This document shows, piece after piece, positions 17,184 through 26,186 of a stretch of DNA of 43,063 nt. A program made the translations under genes and the position numbers. Within the stretch, counting starts at the first letter, position 1, and every line of letters starts with the position of its first letter. The stretch is from Bacteroidales bacterium (GTDB lineage Bacteria > Bacteroidota > Bacteroidia > Bacteroidales > P3), in the NCBI GenBank assembly GCA_017509045.1, contig JAFWQP010000090.1:1-43063 (forward strand), written 5' to 3'. The notes beneath the pieces are model-generated. The model ran no database searches and was not told the DNA's origin. It saw nothing but the letters and a program-made list of their open reading frames with translations.

Positions 17184-17923
17184 TACTCCTCTTCGAAGTC
17201 GTCGGGTATTTCCATGTCGTGGAAGACATTGGTGACATCGTCGTCCTCTTCCAGCAGGTTGATGACTTTGAGAACTTTGCGCATCGAGTCTTCGTCAATG
17301 ACGCGGGTGGTGTTGGGAATACGCTGAAGTTCGGCACTTTCGCACTCAATCTTCATTTCTTCCAGCATTTTGACCATGTTGCCAAAGTCTTCGTAAGCGG
17401 TATAGAGGGTGAGGTAGTCGTCGTCAACCTCCATCTCTTCCAAGCCACCGTCGATAAGCGTCATTTCCAGCTCCTCAATATCCATGTCGGGTTTGCGAGG
17501 AATGACGAAAACACCCTTGCGGGTAAAGAGGAAGCTAAGGCTGCCGTTGGTCTCCATGGTGCCGCCGTTTTTGTTCATGATGCTGCGGATGTTGGCAACG
17601 GTGCGCATATTGTTGTCAGAGAGACACTCGATAAACAGGGCGATACCATGGTTCACATGGCACTCGAAGGTGATTTCCTGTAGCACGGCAGCATCCTTAT
17701 CGCTAGCCTTGTTGATGGCACGCATCAGAGTGTCCTTGGGCATGTTGCATCCACGGGCGTTCTGCACTAGCAGACGCAGGCGGGGGTTGCTGTCGGGATC
17801 AGGGCCGCTTTCGCGAACGGCAACGGCTACTTCTTTCAGAATTTTCGAATACTGTTTTGAGCGTTTGGCATCAGCTGCGCCTTTTGCTCTCTTAATCTTT
17901 GACCATTTGTTGTGTCCTGACAT
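17183..17923 (-). CDS. yebC: YebC/PmpR-TACO1 family protein
   Basis: This 246-aa protein has the full family signature: MSGHNKWSKIKRAKGAADAKR at the start, then NPRLRLLVQNARGCNMPKDTL and FECHVNHGIALFIECLSDN. The family was long called a transcription regulator, but newer work links it to translation, helping ribosomes over difficult stretches. The acidic tail (DDDVTNVFHDMEIPDDFEEE) is usual. It is the first gene of a unit with rsmI and mgtC, which makes a ribosome-related role fit well. Confidence 0.95.
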   Translation of the reverse strand: MSGHNKWSKIKRAKGAADAKRSKQYSKILKEVAVAVRESGPDPDSNPRLRLLVQNARGCNMPKDTLMRAINKASDKDAAVLQEITFECHVNHGIALFIECLSDNNMRTVANIRSIMNKNGGTMETNGSLSFLFTRKGVFVIPRKPDMDIEELEMTLIDGGLEEMEVDDDYLTLYTAYEDFGNMVKMLEEMKIECESAELQRIPNTTRVIDEDSMRKVLKVINLLEEDDDVTNVFHDMEIPDDFEEE

Positions 17924-17966
17924 AAAATTAGATTTTATATATTATACATTAAATTAATTCGTTTAG

Positions 17967-18653
17967 CTAGTTGATATAAAATTTCAAGTATGTGATAGGC
18001 ATTCCTTGTTCTAGGAACATGCGCTCGTAGAATGTCTGTGTCATCTGTGCCTCCGTCAAGCAGGCTATTTCGCTATGCTCGGCGGCGGCAAGGACGTACA
18101 GGTCGTTGGTGGCATATTCCACGCGGTAGCCTCCTGCGGGGATAACCTCGTTCAGCGTGTATTCATACAGATCCTGCGAGTCGGTCTTAAGGTGTATGGG
18201 TGACCCTTGTTGCAAGAAGTTCTTGTAGTATCCCAAGAAACGTTCACAAGTCAGTCGCTTATTCTCTTTCTTGGGCTGGGGGTCGGGGAAGGTAATCCAA
18301 ATCTCCGACACCTCGTCGGGTGCAAAGAATTGTTCTATCAGTTCAATCCTTGTACGCACAAACGCCACGTTTTGCATCTTCTCTTCGTTGCTGGTCTTAG
18401 CACCACGCCATAGCCGTGCGCCCTTGATGTCAACCCCAATGTAGTTTCGTTCGGGGTGTATGCGGGCAAGGCTTACCGTATAGTCTCCCTTGCCGCATCC
18501 CAGCTCAAGTGTGATGGGGTTGTTGTTGGCAAAGAAACCGTTCCAACGACCCCGCAGGGCAAACCCTTCTTGTTGCAGCATCTCATACGACACCTGAAAC
18601 AGGTTCGGGAAGGTCAGGTTCTCTGCAAAACGTTCCAGCTTGTGATGACCCAT
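17967..18653 (-). CDS. trmB: tRNA (guanine46-N7)-methyltransferase TrmB
   Basis: TrmB makes m7G46 in tRNA variable loops. The 228-aa protein has the SAM site LELGCGKGDYTVSLA, IGVDIKGARLWRGAK, the family motif WITFPDPQPKKENKRLT and the substrate part HLKTDSQDLYEYT. It is the last gene of a dck-kdsB-HU/SPOR-trmB run, 11 bp after the SPOR gene. Confidence 0.95.
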   Translation of the reverse strand: MGHHKLERFAENLTFPNLFQVSYEMLQQEGFALRGRWNGFFANNNPITLELGCGKGDYTVSLARIHPERNYIGVDIKGARLWRGAKTSNEEKMQNVAFVRTRIELIEQFFAPDEVSEIWITFPDPQPKKENKRLTCERFLGYYKNFLQQGSPIHLKTDSQDLYEYTLNEVIPAGGYRVEYATNDLYVLAAAEHSEIACLTEAQMTQTFYERMFLEQGMPITYLKFYIN

Positions 18654-18664
18654 GCGCTCTTGCT

Positions 18665-20434
18665 CTACTCGTTGAAGTTCTTGATGGTTACGTCGCTCTT
18701 ATACCACGACTTGATGTGTTTCTCCATTGCCTGTGCTGCCGTGTAGGTGGGAGCAGATCCCATGCTCACATAGTAGCCGCCCGACTTGCTGATGATATAG
18801 GCATCACTGCCCAATGCTTTCAGCTGGTTTGCACATTTGTTGGCCGATTTCTTCGATGTAAAGAATCCGGCAACAATGTCGAAGCCCTGTTTGCTGTTCT
18901 TGAATGTCGGAGCCTCAGGCACCACCTCTACGTATGGCTGGTCGTTCTTCTTGGCATTGGCGTTGGCATTGCCTCTACCACCGCCAGCACCGGCCCCGTA
19001 GCCGTTCAGGCCATATCCATCGGCGTGCAAACCTAGGCCCACAATGATGTCATCAAGCAGTCCGTCCAGGAAGTCGAGGTTCATTAGCTCACCCTGAACT
19101 TTGCAGCGGTAGTAGTTGGCACCTACCTCTTTGTATTCAGTATAGTTGCGTTTCAGCCAGAAGTCCTCGTAGGGGAAAAAGCGTTTCACGCAATAGCCCT
19201 CCACCATCAGTTCATGCAGACGGCTGTTGGCATATTGGTCCACCTGGTTCATCACAGGGGCGAAGGCATTGCCGTAATGGCGGGCAAGCAGGAATTGGTG
19301 CACATAGTCAGCCATAAAGTTATGCACCAATATAGTGCTCCGTTCAATGTCCTTTTCCTCAAATTTGAGTAGGTTGCGGTCTTCCGTAAACTGGTCTTTG
19401 TACGACAGCTCCACCTCTCGAGCGCAACTCTCGCCTTTGGGCGTGTGCATCCGAGTGAAATAGTAGTAGGCACCAAATCCCAGTAGCAACAGCAGTAACA
19501 GTAGCAGCAACCATATCCATGCGCGCCCCTTTTTCTTCTCATCCTTCTGTTCGTGTTTCTTGGCTTTTGCGGCTTGTTTCTCTTGCTCTTTTGCAGCTTT
19601 TGTTTGCTCCTTGGCAGCTTTTGCCTGTTCTTTGGCGGCTCTCTCTTTGTCTTTTAGTGCCATTTCAGCCTTACGGGCAGCAGCTTTTTCTGCCTCTTCA
19701 GCGGCCTTTCTAGCCTCTTTTTCTGCTTTGGCGGCGGCTTTCTCTGCCATACGTCTTGCCTTTGCATCCTTGGGTGACGAGGGTATCTCGTCCAGCATGC
19801 GCTTTACCTCCGACAGATGGTCAGCATTGCTTGTCGACTTGGGCGTAGCCTCGATGGGAGGGACTACCACGGGTGTCGGCTTAGGCTCGGGTTCGGGTTT
19901 CGGAGCTGGAGTCGGTTCGGGTTTCGGAGCTGGAGCCGGCTCTGGTTCAGGCTCGGGGTTGGGAGTAGGAGATACAGGTTTGTCAAAGGCGGCAAACGGG
20001 TCTTCCACTGCCTTGGGCGTATATGTGGCAACATTCTCCAACGGCTGCTCGTGTCGCTTGCTAGCGTCGAGATCTAGGTCGGGAAGTGCGTCAAACGTAA
20101 CGTTCGTTCCCTTCATTCGCATCGTGCCCAGTCCTGGAAACTCGTGTCCCGATGCCGTGCGGCGCAACTTGTCCTCCAATGCTGCTATGTAGTTGTTCCA
20201 CATCTGTTCCGCAATATCGTTGGTCACGCACTCCTTCTCGGCGATATGGCGTATGATTGCCTTGTTACCTGCTAGGCTGTTGTTCATCACAACCGTGCGG
20301 CGGGCAGGATAATAGGTGCCTGTGGCGGTGTCATGGTATGCGTTCACATGGGTGCCAGTCAACGTCCCCATCCCAGGAAATTCAACAAGATTGCCCTGTT
20401 TGACAAATTCTACGATTAGTTCTGTTATATTCAT
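18665..20434 (-). CDS. HU/CCDC81-like N-terminal domain, single-pass SPOR protein
   Basis: This 589-aa envelope protein has two short HU-like repeats at the N-terminus (about 1-115; each has a FPGMGTL/FPGLGTM-type turn), facing the cytoplasm. A Pro/Glu/Ala/Lys spacer (about 152-192), an Ala/Lys/Glu coiled coil (about 222-300) and one membrane helix (about 304-325) follow. The periplasmic part includes a Gly/Asn-rich linker and a C-terminal SPOR domain (about 514-585, DIVAGFFTSKKSANKCANQL), which in other proteins binds glycan strands stripped of stem peptides at division sites. The layout suggests a link between nucleoid-side or cytoplasmic partners and septal peptidoglycan. The N-terminal domain's ligand is unknown. 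Confidence 0.85.
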   Translation of the reverse strand: MNITELIVEFVKQGNLVEFPGMGTLTGTHVNAYHDTATGTYYPARRTVVMNNSLAGNKAIIRHIAEKECVTNDIAEQMWNNYIAALEDKLRRTASGHEFPGLGTMRMKGTNVTFDALPDLDLDASKRHEQPLENVATYTPKAVEDPFAAFDKPVSPTPNPEPEPEPAPAPKPEPTPAPKPEPEPKPTPVVVPPIEATPKSTSNADHLSEVKRMLDEIPSSPKDAKARRMAEKAAAKAEKEARKAAEEAEKAAARKAEMALKDKERAAKEQAKAAKEQTKAAKEQEKQAAKAKKHEQKDEKKKGRAWIWLLLLLLLLLLGFGAYYYFTRMHTPKGESCAREVELSYKDQFTEDRNLLKFEEKDIERSTILVHNFMADYVHQFLLARHYGNAFAPVMNQVDQYANSRLHELMVEGYCVKRFFPYEDFWLKRNYTEYKEVGANYYRCKVQGELMNLDFLDGLLDDIIVGLGLHADGYGLNGYGAGAGGGRGNANANAKKNDQPYVEVVPEAPTFKNSKQGFDIVAGFFTSKKSANKCANQLKALGSDAYIISKSGGYYVSMGSAPTYTAAQAMEKHIKSWYKSDVTIKNFNE

Positions 20435-20440
20435 ACGTTA

Positions 20441-21220
20441 TTAAATTATCTTGTGGTCATGTATCATTTCTGTCAAATACTGTTCTGCTGTAGCTAGATC
20501 TTCGGGTGTGTCTATGCCCATGTTGCCGGCCTCGGTCTGGCATACTCTTATGCTGTATCCGTTCTCCAACCAGCGCAGCTGTTCTAGGCTTTCTCCTAGT
20601 TCTAGTGGCGACTGTGGTAGGCGCACCAACTCCTTCAGCGTGTTAGCTCGGAAAGCATATATACCCACATGCTTGTAGTAGTTGTGGTTTTGTAGCCACT
20701 CTTCCATCGCCACACCCCGCAGATAGGGAATGGGCTGTCTGCTGAAGTAAAGGGCGCGGTCTTGTAGGTCGCACACCACCTTCACATTGTTAGGCGAAAG
20801 CAGCTCCTCGCTCTCGGTAATGGTGGTCTTAAGGGTGGCTATTTGTGTGTCGCTGTTTGCAAAGCAGGCTATCAGGCTGTCCAATTGCTCGCGTTTCACA
20901 AACGGCTCGTCGCCCTGCACGTTCAGCACCACATCGTATTCTTCTCCTATTGCCTCCAATCGTTTCAGCACCTCTCCGCAACGGTCTGTGCCGCTGCGGT
21001 GGCTGCCCGATGTCAGCATGGCTTTGCCGTCAAATGCCGTCACCGCCTTGGCTATGCGCCCGTCGTCGGTGGCAATTACGGCTTTGCTCAGGGTTGTCAG
21101 CGATGCCACGCGCTCCCACACCCATTCTATCATAGGCTTGCCGCCAAGCAGGGCGAGAGGCTTGCCCGGGAACCGGGTCGAGGCGTAACGTGCGGGTATG
21201 ACTGCTAACACTCTCATCAT
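20441..21220 (-). CDS. kdsB: 3-deoxy-manno-octulosonate cytidylyltransferase KdsB
   Basis: KdsB activates Kdo to CMP-Kdo for lipopolysaccharide core synthesis. The protein (259 aa) has IPARYASTRFPGKPLA at the start, ATDDGRIA, VVLNVQGDEPFV and ALYFSRQPIPY, all standard. There are two adjacent Met codons; the second (21217) gives the more usual N-terminus and a TGATG junction with the kinase gene upstream. Its presence shows a Gram-negative with Kdo-containing lipid A core. Confidence 0.95.
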   Translation of the reverse strand: MMRVLAVIPARYASTRFPGKPLALLGGKPMIEWVWERVASLTTLSKAVIATDDGRIAKAVTAFDGKAMLTSGSHRSGTDRCGEVLKRLEAIGEEYDVVLNVQGDEPFVKREQLDSLIACFANSDTQIATLKTTITESEELLSPNNVKVVCDLQDRALYFSRQPIPYLRGVAMEEWLQNHNYYKHVGIYAFRANTLKELVRLPQSPLELGESLEQLRWLENGYSIRVCQTEAGNMGIDTPEDLATAEQYLTEMIHDHKII

Positions 21221-21840
21221 GCTTCAGTAAATAGTGAGTTAATATCGGCATCAATCATGTTGTACACTGCACCCAGGTCTTCCTCCTTTGCCACAAAGTC
21301 CAACTTATTCAGGTCTACCACGATGATTTTGCCTTTGTTGTAATTCTCCACCCAGTCCTCGTAGCGTCTGTTGAGGCCTGTCAGATAGTCCAGGCGGATG
21401 CTGTTCTCATATTCTCTCCCGCGCGACTGTATGTTGCGTATCAGCGTCGGCACATCAGCACGCAGATATATCAGCAGGTCTGGCGGCTGCAAAAACGACG
21501 ACACCAACTCGAACGTGTGTTGGTAGTTGTCAAAGTCGCGTGTGTTCATTAGCCCCATTGCGTGCAGGTTGGGTGTGAAGATATAGGCATCCTCATACAG
21601 TGTACGGTCCTGGATGATGTTTTTGCTCTCCTTGTGTGCGTCCAGCAATTGGCGTGTACGGGTGTGGAGATAGTAGATCTGGATGTTGAACGACCAACGG
21701 CGCATATCCTCATAAAAACTGTTGATATAAGGATTCGTCTCCGTCGACTCATATATGGGTCTATACCCATAATGACGCGCCAACATCTTCGTCAATGTGG
21801 TCTTACCCGAACCGATATTCCCTGCAATAGCAATGTGCAT
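21217..21840 (-). CDS. Deoxynucleoside kinase (dAK/dGK type)
   Basis: This kinase phosphorylates deoxynucleosides in the salvage pathway. I start it at 21840 (207 aa), where the P-loop begins almost at once (MHIAIAGNIGSGKTTLTKML). The promoter box at 21913-21920 lies upstream of this start but inside the longer frame, which argues against starting at 21966. The family motif IIQDRTLYEDAYIF and the C-terminal LIYLRADVPTLIRNIQSRGREYE (lid Arg residues) are present. It heads the kinase-kdsB-SPOR-trmB run. Confidence 0.9.
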   Translation of the reverse strand: MHIAIAGNIGSGKTTLTKMLARHYGYRPIYESTETNPYINSFYEDMRRWSFNIQIYYLHTRTRQLLDAHKESKNIIQDRTLYEDAYIFTPNLHAMGLMNTRDFDNYQHTFELVSSFLQPPDLLIYLRADVPTLIRNIQSRGREYENSIRLDYLTGLNRRYEDWVENYNKGKIIVVDLNKLDFVAKEEDLGAVYNMIDADINSLFTEA

Positions 21841-21912
21841 AACAGCCTTAATTTTGCCTATCCTTTTGTGCAACAAAAGAATAGGCATTTTATTATTCTT
21901 ATATTTAAAAAG

Positions 21913-21920
21913 CAAAGATA
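21913..21920 (-). promoter_or_regulatory. -7 box for the dck-kdsB-SPOR-trmB operon
   Basis: On the minus strand this is TATCTTTG, an exact TAnnTTTG match, 72 bp before the kinase start chosen here. No TTTG is found 20 bp upstream. Confidence 0.6.
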
Positions 21921-22071
21921 CGAAAAAAAATGAAAATGAAAATCGAAAATAGAAATTATTACACAATGACGTCCCAATTTAGGATTTCCGATTGTTTATT
22001 CCCACCTTTCGGTAAGGATATGTCTCACCTTCCCTTGGAACAATACGTGGATGATTTGTGGTGTTTTTTTT

Positions 22072-22263
22072 AGGTGGGTTCTATAAATTGCTTTCAAGAG
22101 ATTTCGAGACTGGTTTTGAGCAGATTGTTGGCTTTCATGAAGGAATGATGCGGTGCATCATGACTGAATGAAAGTCAGCAAGATGACAAAAACAGGCCGA
22201 AATCTCAGAAAAGTATGTAATAAAGCTTTTATTGTTCATACGTGGAATTTATAGAACCCACCT
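22072..22263 (+). mobile_element. MITE-like element, copy B (complete, 192 bp)
   Basis: Perfect 18-bp terminal inverted repeats (AGGTGGGTTCTATAAATT at 22072 and its complement ending at 22263) bound 192 bp with no coding capacity. A central nested hairpin lies at 22145-22161 (ATGATG CGGTG CATCAT) with an outer CTTTCAT/ATGAAAG stem. It lies in the gap between the T9SS cargo gene (22 bp past its stop) and the kinase promoter. T-rich flanks hide any target duplication. Its partner is the inverted copy at 1-181. Confidence 0.85.
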
Positions 22264-22285
22264 TTAGAGTACGGGGAAATCTCCG

Positions 22286-23860
22286 TCACTCCACCGCCAG
22301 CTTTGCCGATGCCGAGCCCTGCGGGGTAGTGAGAGTGACGAAGTAGACACCCGCAGGCAGGGCGGCGATGTCCACCTGTTGGCTGTCTGACTTCAGCGGC
22401 TCGCTTATTACCCGCCTGCCAGCGGCATCGGTGATGGAGATTGTGCCACCGCCTGCCGCTCGCAAGCCCTCCGTCATGATGGTGACGATTCCCCGTGCGG
22501 GATTAGGCACAACGGCTATGCGAAGCACCATCTGTGCCTCGTTTACGCCCACTCCGCCTGTGTTGGGGTTCTCAAGGGTGAACTGTACCGGATGCCCCCA
22601 CCTGCCCCACAGCAATGTGTCGTGCAGGGGACAGAGATGGTGGCACTGGGCGCGCAGCATCACCGTGTACAGTATGCTGTCCGTAAGGCCGGTCAGGTCG
22701 TAGGGGTTGCTGGTAGGACGCAGATATATGGCAGCAGTGTCGTCGCGTCGCACATACAGCTGGAAGTCCGTCTGTCCCGGCACGGTGTCCCATGCCAGCC
22801 TCACTCCGTGGGGCAGTAGGCTGTCGATGTGCAGTCCCTCTGTCATGGGGCATCTCATCACGTCGTTTGCCGCGATGCGCACGCTGTCAGGCATGCCGTA
22901 CTGCTTCATCGTGGGGCAGTAGGCACTGACAAAGTAGGTGTACACCATGTCCGGGTCGATGCCGCTGATGCAGTACGACGTGCCGCTGATACTGTCCACC
23001 TCCACCACAGCTCCCCTGCTGTACACGCCGCAGCCGTACTTAAACCCGTTGGGGCCGTACTCCAGGTGGTAGTGTGTCGCCGAGTCCACCGGCGGCCACG
23101 AAATCCACACCCGCGTGCCGTCCACGCTGTCCACCCGCAGCCCTTCCACCTTAGGACACGCCCTGTTTCGGATGGGGAATATTGGTCCCGGTTGGGTAGT
23201 GGAATGGTCGTAAGTGTACACACATTCCCATATGTCTCGGGTATACGCCCTGTTGCCAGGCCAGATTACATGGATGTAGCATTCCCAGCAGTCTCTTGAG
23301 TCATATTCATTGCTTGGTGAGGGAAGCCAACCGTAAGTTACGAATACAGAGTCGTCGGGCCCGAACACATGCTCGCGCGAGAACAGCCTTTCAAACACCG
23401 GCACTGTGTCGTGTATATATAAATTGGGTGTGAAAGTCGTATCTACTGCGTGGTACACAAATTGTTTGTAGGGCATTGCGCAGTCCACTATAATAGAGTC
23501 TATAAGGATTGGCTCATTGGTGCCTCGCGGCACATTATAGAGATACAGCCCTGCGGGTATCGATTTGTCCCTAGCAATTCCTGACTTATGTCTGACCACA
23601 GAATCGGCAGTGAATGCTATTCCGTAAATGTGTTCTATTGAATCCACGGCGAAAATCTTTCCATATTGAATGCAAGGTCGTAGTCTGGCAAAGATGAATG
23701 CGGAACAAATGGATGAACCCATGTAGCCTAAGGTTGTCCTCGGCGGATTTGGGTCATATATCATTGCCATATAGTTCGAGTCACCATAGTTGACTACTTG
23801 CCCGTACGTTGGTACCAGAATACCAAAAAAGGCTGTAAACAGTAAAAAGTATTTTTTCAT
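22286..23860 (-). CDS. Secreted fibronectin-type-III protein with T9SS type A sorting domain
   Basis: This 524-aa secreted protein has a signal peptide (to about TYGQ, residue 21) and an N-terminal region of unknown fold. Two fibronectin-III-like domains (about 240-325, with VDSVDGTRVWISWPPVDSA, and 335-430, with VRLAWDTVPGQTDFQLYVRR) follow. A C-terminal sorting domain (about 448-524) has VVPNPARGIVTI, ITDAAGRRV and LPAGVYFVTL, the type A hallmark. It should be exported by the type IX system and its tail cleaved at the cell surface. No enzyme domain is recognised, so a binding role is inferred. Confidence 0.85.
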   Translation of the reverse strand: MKKYFLLFTAFFGILVPTYGQVVNYGDSNYMAMIYDPNPPRTTLGYMGSSICSAFIFARLRPCIQYGKIFAVDSIEHIYGIAFTADSVVRHKSGIARDKSIPAGLYLYNVPRGTNEPILIDSIIVDCAMPYKQFVYHAVDTTFTPNLYIHDTVPVFERLFSREHVFGPDDSVFVTYGWLPSPSNEYDSRDCWECYIHVIWPGNRAYTRDIWECVYTYDHSTTQPGPIFPIRNRACPKVEGLRVDSVDGTRVWISWPPVDSATHYHLEYGPNGFKYGCGVYSRGAVVEVDSISGTSYCISGIDPDMVYTYFVSAYCPTMKQYGMPDSVRIAANDVMRCPMTEGLHIDSLLPHGVRLAWDTVPGQTDFQLYVRRDDTAAIYLRPTSNPYDLTGLTDSILYTVMLRAQCHHLCPLHDTLLWGRWGHPVQFTLENPNTGGVGVNEAQMVLRIAVVPNPARGIVTIMTEGLRAAGGGTISITDAAGRRVISEPLKSDSQQVDIAALPAGVYFVTLTTPQGSASAKLAVE

Positions 23861-23973
23861 AAAACATTATTTGAAGGGTTTGTTTTTGTTTATATTCCGT
23901 AATCCAAATTGGCTGGTTAATGTTTTTTTTTGATGATTGACGAACATCATCGTTGAACCCACAAATGACGTTG

Positions 23974-23981
23974 CAAATATA
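23974..23981 (-). promoter_or_regulatory. -7 box for the T9SS cargo gene
   Basis: On the minus strand this is TATATTTG, followed by the CAACG often seen after this box. It is 113 bp before the start codon, so a long leader is implied. The rest of the 261-bp gap (23861-24121) shows no gene. Confidence 0.5.
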
Positions 23982-24121
23982 CGATTTTTTTTTGAATCAC
24001 ACATTTTTTTTTGAATAATAATGTGTAAAACGCGTATTACCATATATTTGCCCATGAGTGATTCATGACCAATTTGTGATAATTCACGTTTCTCCTAAAG
24101 AAATGTACTAGTATTCCACCT

Positions 24122-26176
24122 TCAATCCTCCACATCCTGCACCAGCCGCACCGAGCAGCGGGTCAGCCGCTCCAGCGGCATGAGGAAGGCGCTCCTGCCC
24201 ACGGCAAAGCACATCCCGATAGCGTTCCGTTTGTCGTTGTGGATGGTTGTCCAATAGTAGCCTACCTGTTCTTTGCCTTCCATCGGAGGGGCGTAGTTGC
24301 TTTTTGTGGCAAAATCATTTTCTGCCCCAGTTGCCACGTCGTCGTCGCCATGCCCATTCGTGAAATCGGTAGTGCAATTTGCCACCTTTGCCATGGTGCT
24401 TACGCTCTCGTGCACCATGGGTATCTGTGTCCCATAGCCCACGTTGTATCCCTCTATGGGGGCACTATTCTTGATGGGGTTGGAGGCATACGCCAACGCT
24501 GCCACATAATTCATCATCTTGCACATGCCCGCGGCAGGCAGAAACACAGCTCCGGCGCGCTCCATGACCTGCCATTGCTCGGGTGTGAAGAGGTAGATGG
24601 TGCTGAAGTGCAGGGTGTCGAACCCTCGTTTCAGCCAGTTGTCGGGCAGCACCACCAATCCCTGCACACCGTTCACCTGCCCCATGGTGCGTAGCAGCCA
24701 CGCGTCGGGGCGCCCTGTCAGCAGGTAGTCCCACTCATACACGCTCAGTGTGCGCCACATCCCCTCACGATTGCCCCCGTTGTTTATGCGGTTATACACG
24801 CCCCAGTCATAGCTGGTACCATCGATGTTCTTGTCCGCACCATTGCCGTAGTAGGCCGAATTGAGCGAAAAGTAGTAAGGATATTTCTCGCGGTATCCGC
24901 TCGTGCCCCAGGCAAACAGGTCTATCCATCCCGCATATTTTTCGCCGTAGCGTATATTGTCCTCGCCTATCAGGTCGTACTGCTTGTCAGCAAAACGCCA
25001 TTGCCCCGCCACCGCGTTGTATTGCAGGTTGCCTGCCGAGAAACGCACCTGTTTTTCAGGCGCTATGCTGAACACTCCTTCCAGCACCCCCTGCGCCATG
25101 CGTGCCGCAGCCTGCGTGGTGGTCGAACTGTATATCTTTTCGCCCACAATCGAGTCGATGATATATTGGTTGGGCATCCACACCGTCCCCTCGTTGGCGG
25201 TGGATTTATCTTTCTTGTCCGCGTCCAGTGCCAGCCTGAACCCTAGTACGCTCAGCTTTATCCATGGCACCCAAAGGTTTCGGTACGATATACGCAGGTC
25301 TTTCGCCTCGTCGGTCCACGACCCACCGCGTCCCACGCGGCATTCTCCTGTGGCAGGACCTCTGGGATTGAGCACTTCCTCGTCAAATTCGCTGTCTTTC
25401 AACAGCAATATGGCGTCGTTAACGCCAGGATGTGACTGCAGCCGCCCGGTGTTCATTAACCATATCAAGAGCCCATCTTCGCTTTTTATATGGGCGGGCA
25501 TATCCAGTGCTTTAGCCACCTGCCATGCGTATTCGATGTCGCGATACCAGTCGTTGCACCATTCCCACACATTGCCCGTCATGTCGTATAGCCCTAGCTC
25601 GTTAGGTACCAGGCCTCCCACCGTATGGGTCGAGTCGCCGCTGTTCACTTGTCCCCAGCCTACCTTCATAGCATCGGCTCCGCCCGCGAAGATGTAGCCG
25701 CCCGAGTGCCGGCCCCCGCGTGCCGCATATTCCCATTCTGCCTCTGTGGGCAGGCGGAAATGGTAGCCTGTCAGGCTGTCGAGTTTGCGGATAAACTCTT
25801 TCACCTCGATGTAGCTCACCTGTTCCACAGGAAGGTCGTCCCCCTTGAAGTTGGAAGGATTGTAGCCCATCACCGTCTCCCATAGACGCTGCGTCACCTC
25901 GTATCGCCCTAGGTAATAGTTGTCCAATCTCACAGCGTGTGAAGGGAATTCGTCGTATTTCCCTGGATTAAGTTCATGCACACCTGCGAATGTTGCGGTC
26001 GAGGGCGCTTCTGTGTTGTAATAAGGCTCGCAACCCATCATAAACGAGCCGCCCTGCACCCACACCATGTCAAACTTGCAGTCGCCCACCACAAAGGTCA
26101 TCGTCTTTTGCTTGGTTTGAGCTGCCAGCCATGTGGTCAGCAATAGAAAGACAATTATTGGTAGACTCCTTTTCAT
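24122..26176 (-). CDS. SUMF1/FGE-like domain protein, paralogue 1
   Basis: This 684-aa exported protein has a signal peptide (to about LAAQ, residue 20). Residues about 33-320 are a formylglycine-generating-enzyme-like (SUMF1) domain: VQGGSFMMGC, RYEVTQRLWETVMGYNPSNF, FRLPTEAEWEYAARGG, LYDMTGNVWEWCNDWY and GRGGSW...GFRLAL. True FGEs have two catalytic Cys after RGGSW; none is present here, so it is probably not a sulfatase-activating enzyme. The second half (about 370-684) resembles the Fibrobacter major paralogous/DUF1566-like lectin-type fold, ending YYWTTIHNDKRNAIGM...SVRLVQD. It follows rsmG with a 10-bp gap. A full-length paralogue is encoded at 36723-38780. Confidence 0.8.
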   Translation of the reverse strand: MKRSLPIIVFLLLTTWLAAQTKQKTMTFVVGDCKFDMVWVQGGSFMMGCEPYYNTEAPSTATFAGVHELNPGKYDEFPSHAVRLDNYYLGRYEVTQRLWETVMGYNPSNFKGDDLPVEQVSYIEVKEFIRKLDSLTGYHFRLPTEAEWEYAARGGRHSGGYIFAGGADAMKVGWGQVNSGDSTHTVGGLVPNELGLYDMTGNVWEWCNDWYRDIEYAWQVAKALDMPAHIKSEDGLLIWLMNTGRLQSHPGVNDAILLLKDSEFDEEVLNPRGPATGECRVGRGGSWTDEAKDLRISYRNLWVPWIKLSVLGFRLALDADKKDKSTANEGTVWMPNQYIIDSIVGEKIYSSTTTQAAARMAQGVLEGVFSIAPEKQVRFSAGNLQYNAVAGQWRFADKQYDLIGEDNIRYGEKYAGWIDLFAWGTSGYREKYPYYFSLNSAYYGNGADKNIDGTSYDWGVYNRINNGGNREGMWRTLSVYEWDYLLTGRPDAWLLRTMGQVNGVQGLVVLPDNWLKRGFDTLHFSTIYLFTPEQWQVMERAGAVFLPAAGMCKMMNYVAALAYASNPIKNSAPIEGYNVGYGTQIPMVHESVSTMAKVANCTTDFTNGHGDDDVATGAENDFATKSNYAPPMEGKEQVGYYWTTIHNDKRNAIGMCFAVGRSAFLMPLERLTRCSVRLVQDVED

Positions 26177-26186
26177 GGTAGATTAA

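Noticed and set aside
21841-21966. Longer N-terminus of the deoxynucleoside kinase
   Set aside because: It is Phe/Lys-rich low-complexity sequence, contains the -7 box, and the family begins just before the P-loop.
23867-24055. 62-aa frame upstream of the T9SS cargo gene
   Set aside because: It is AT-rich, spans the promoter box and has no signal or family feature.
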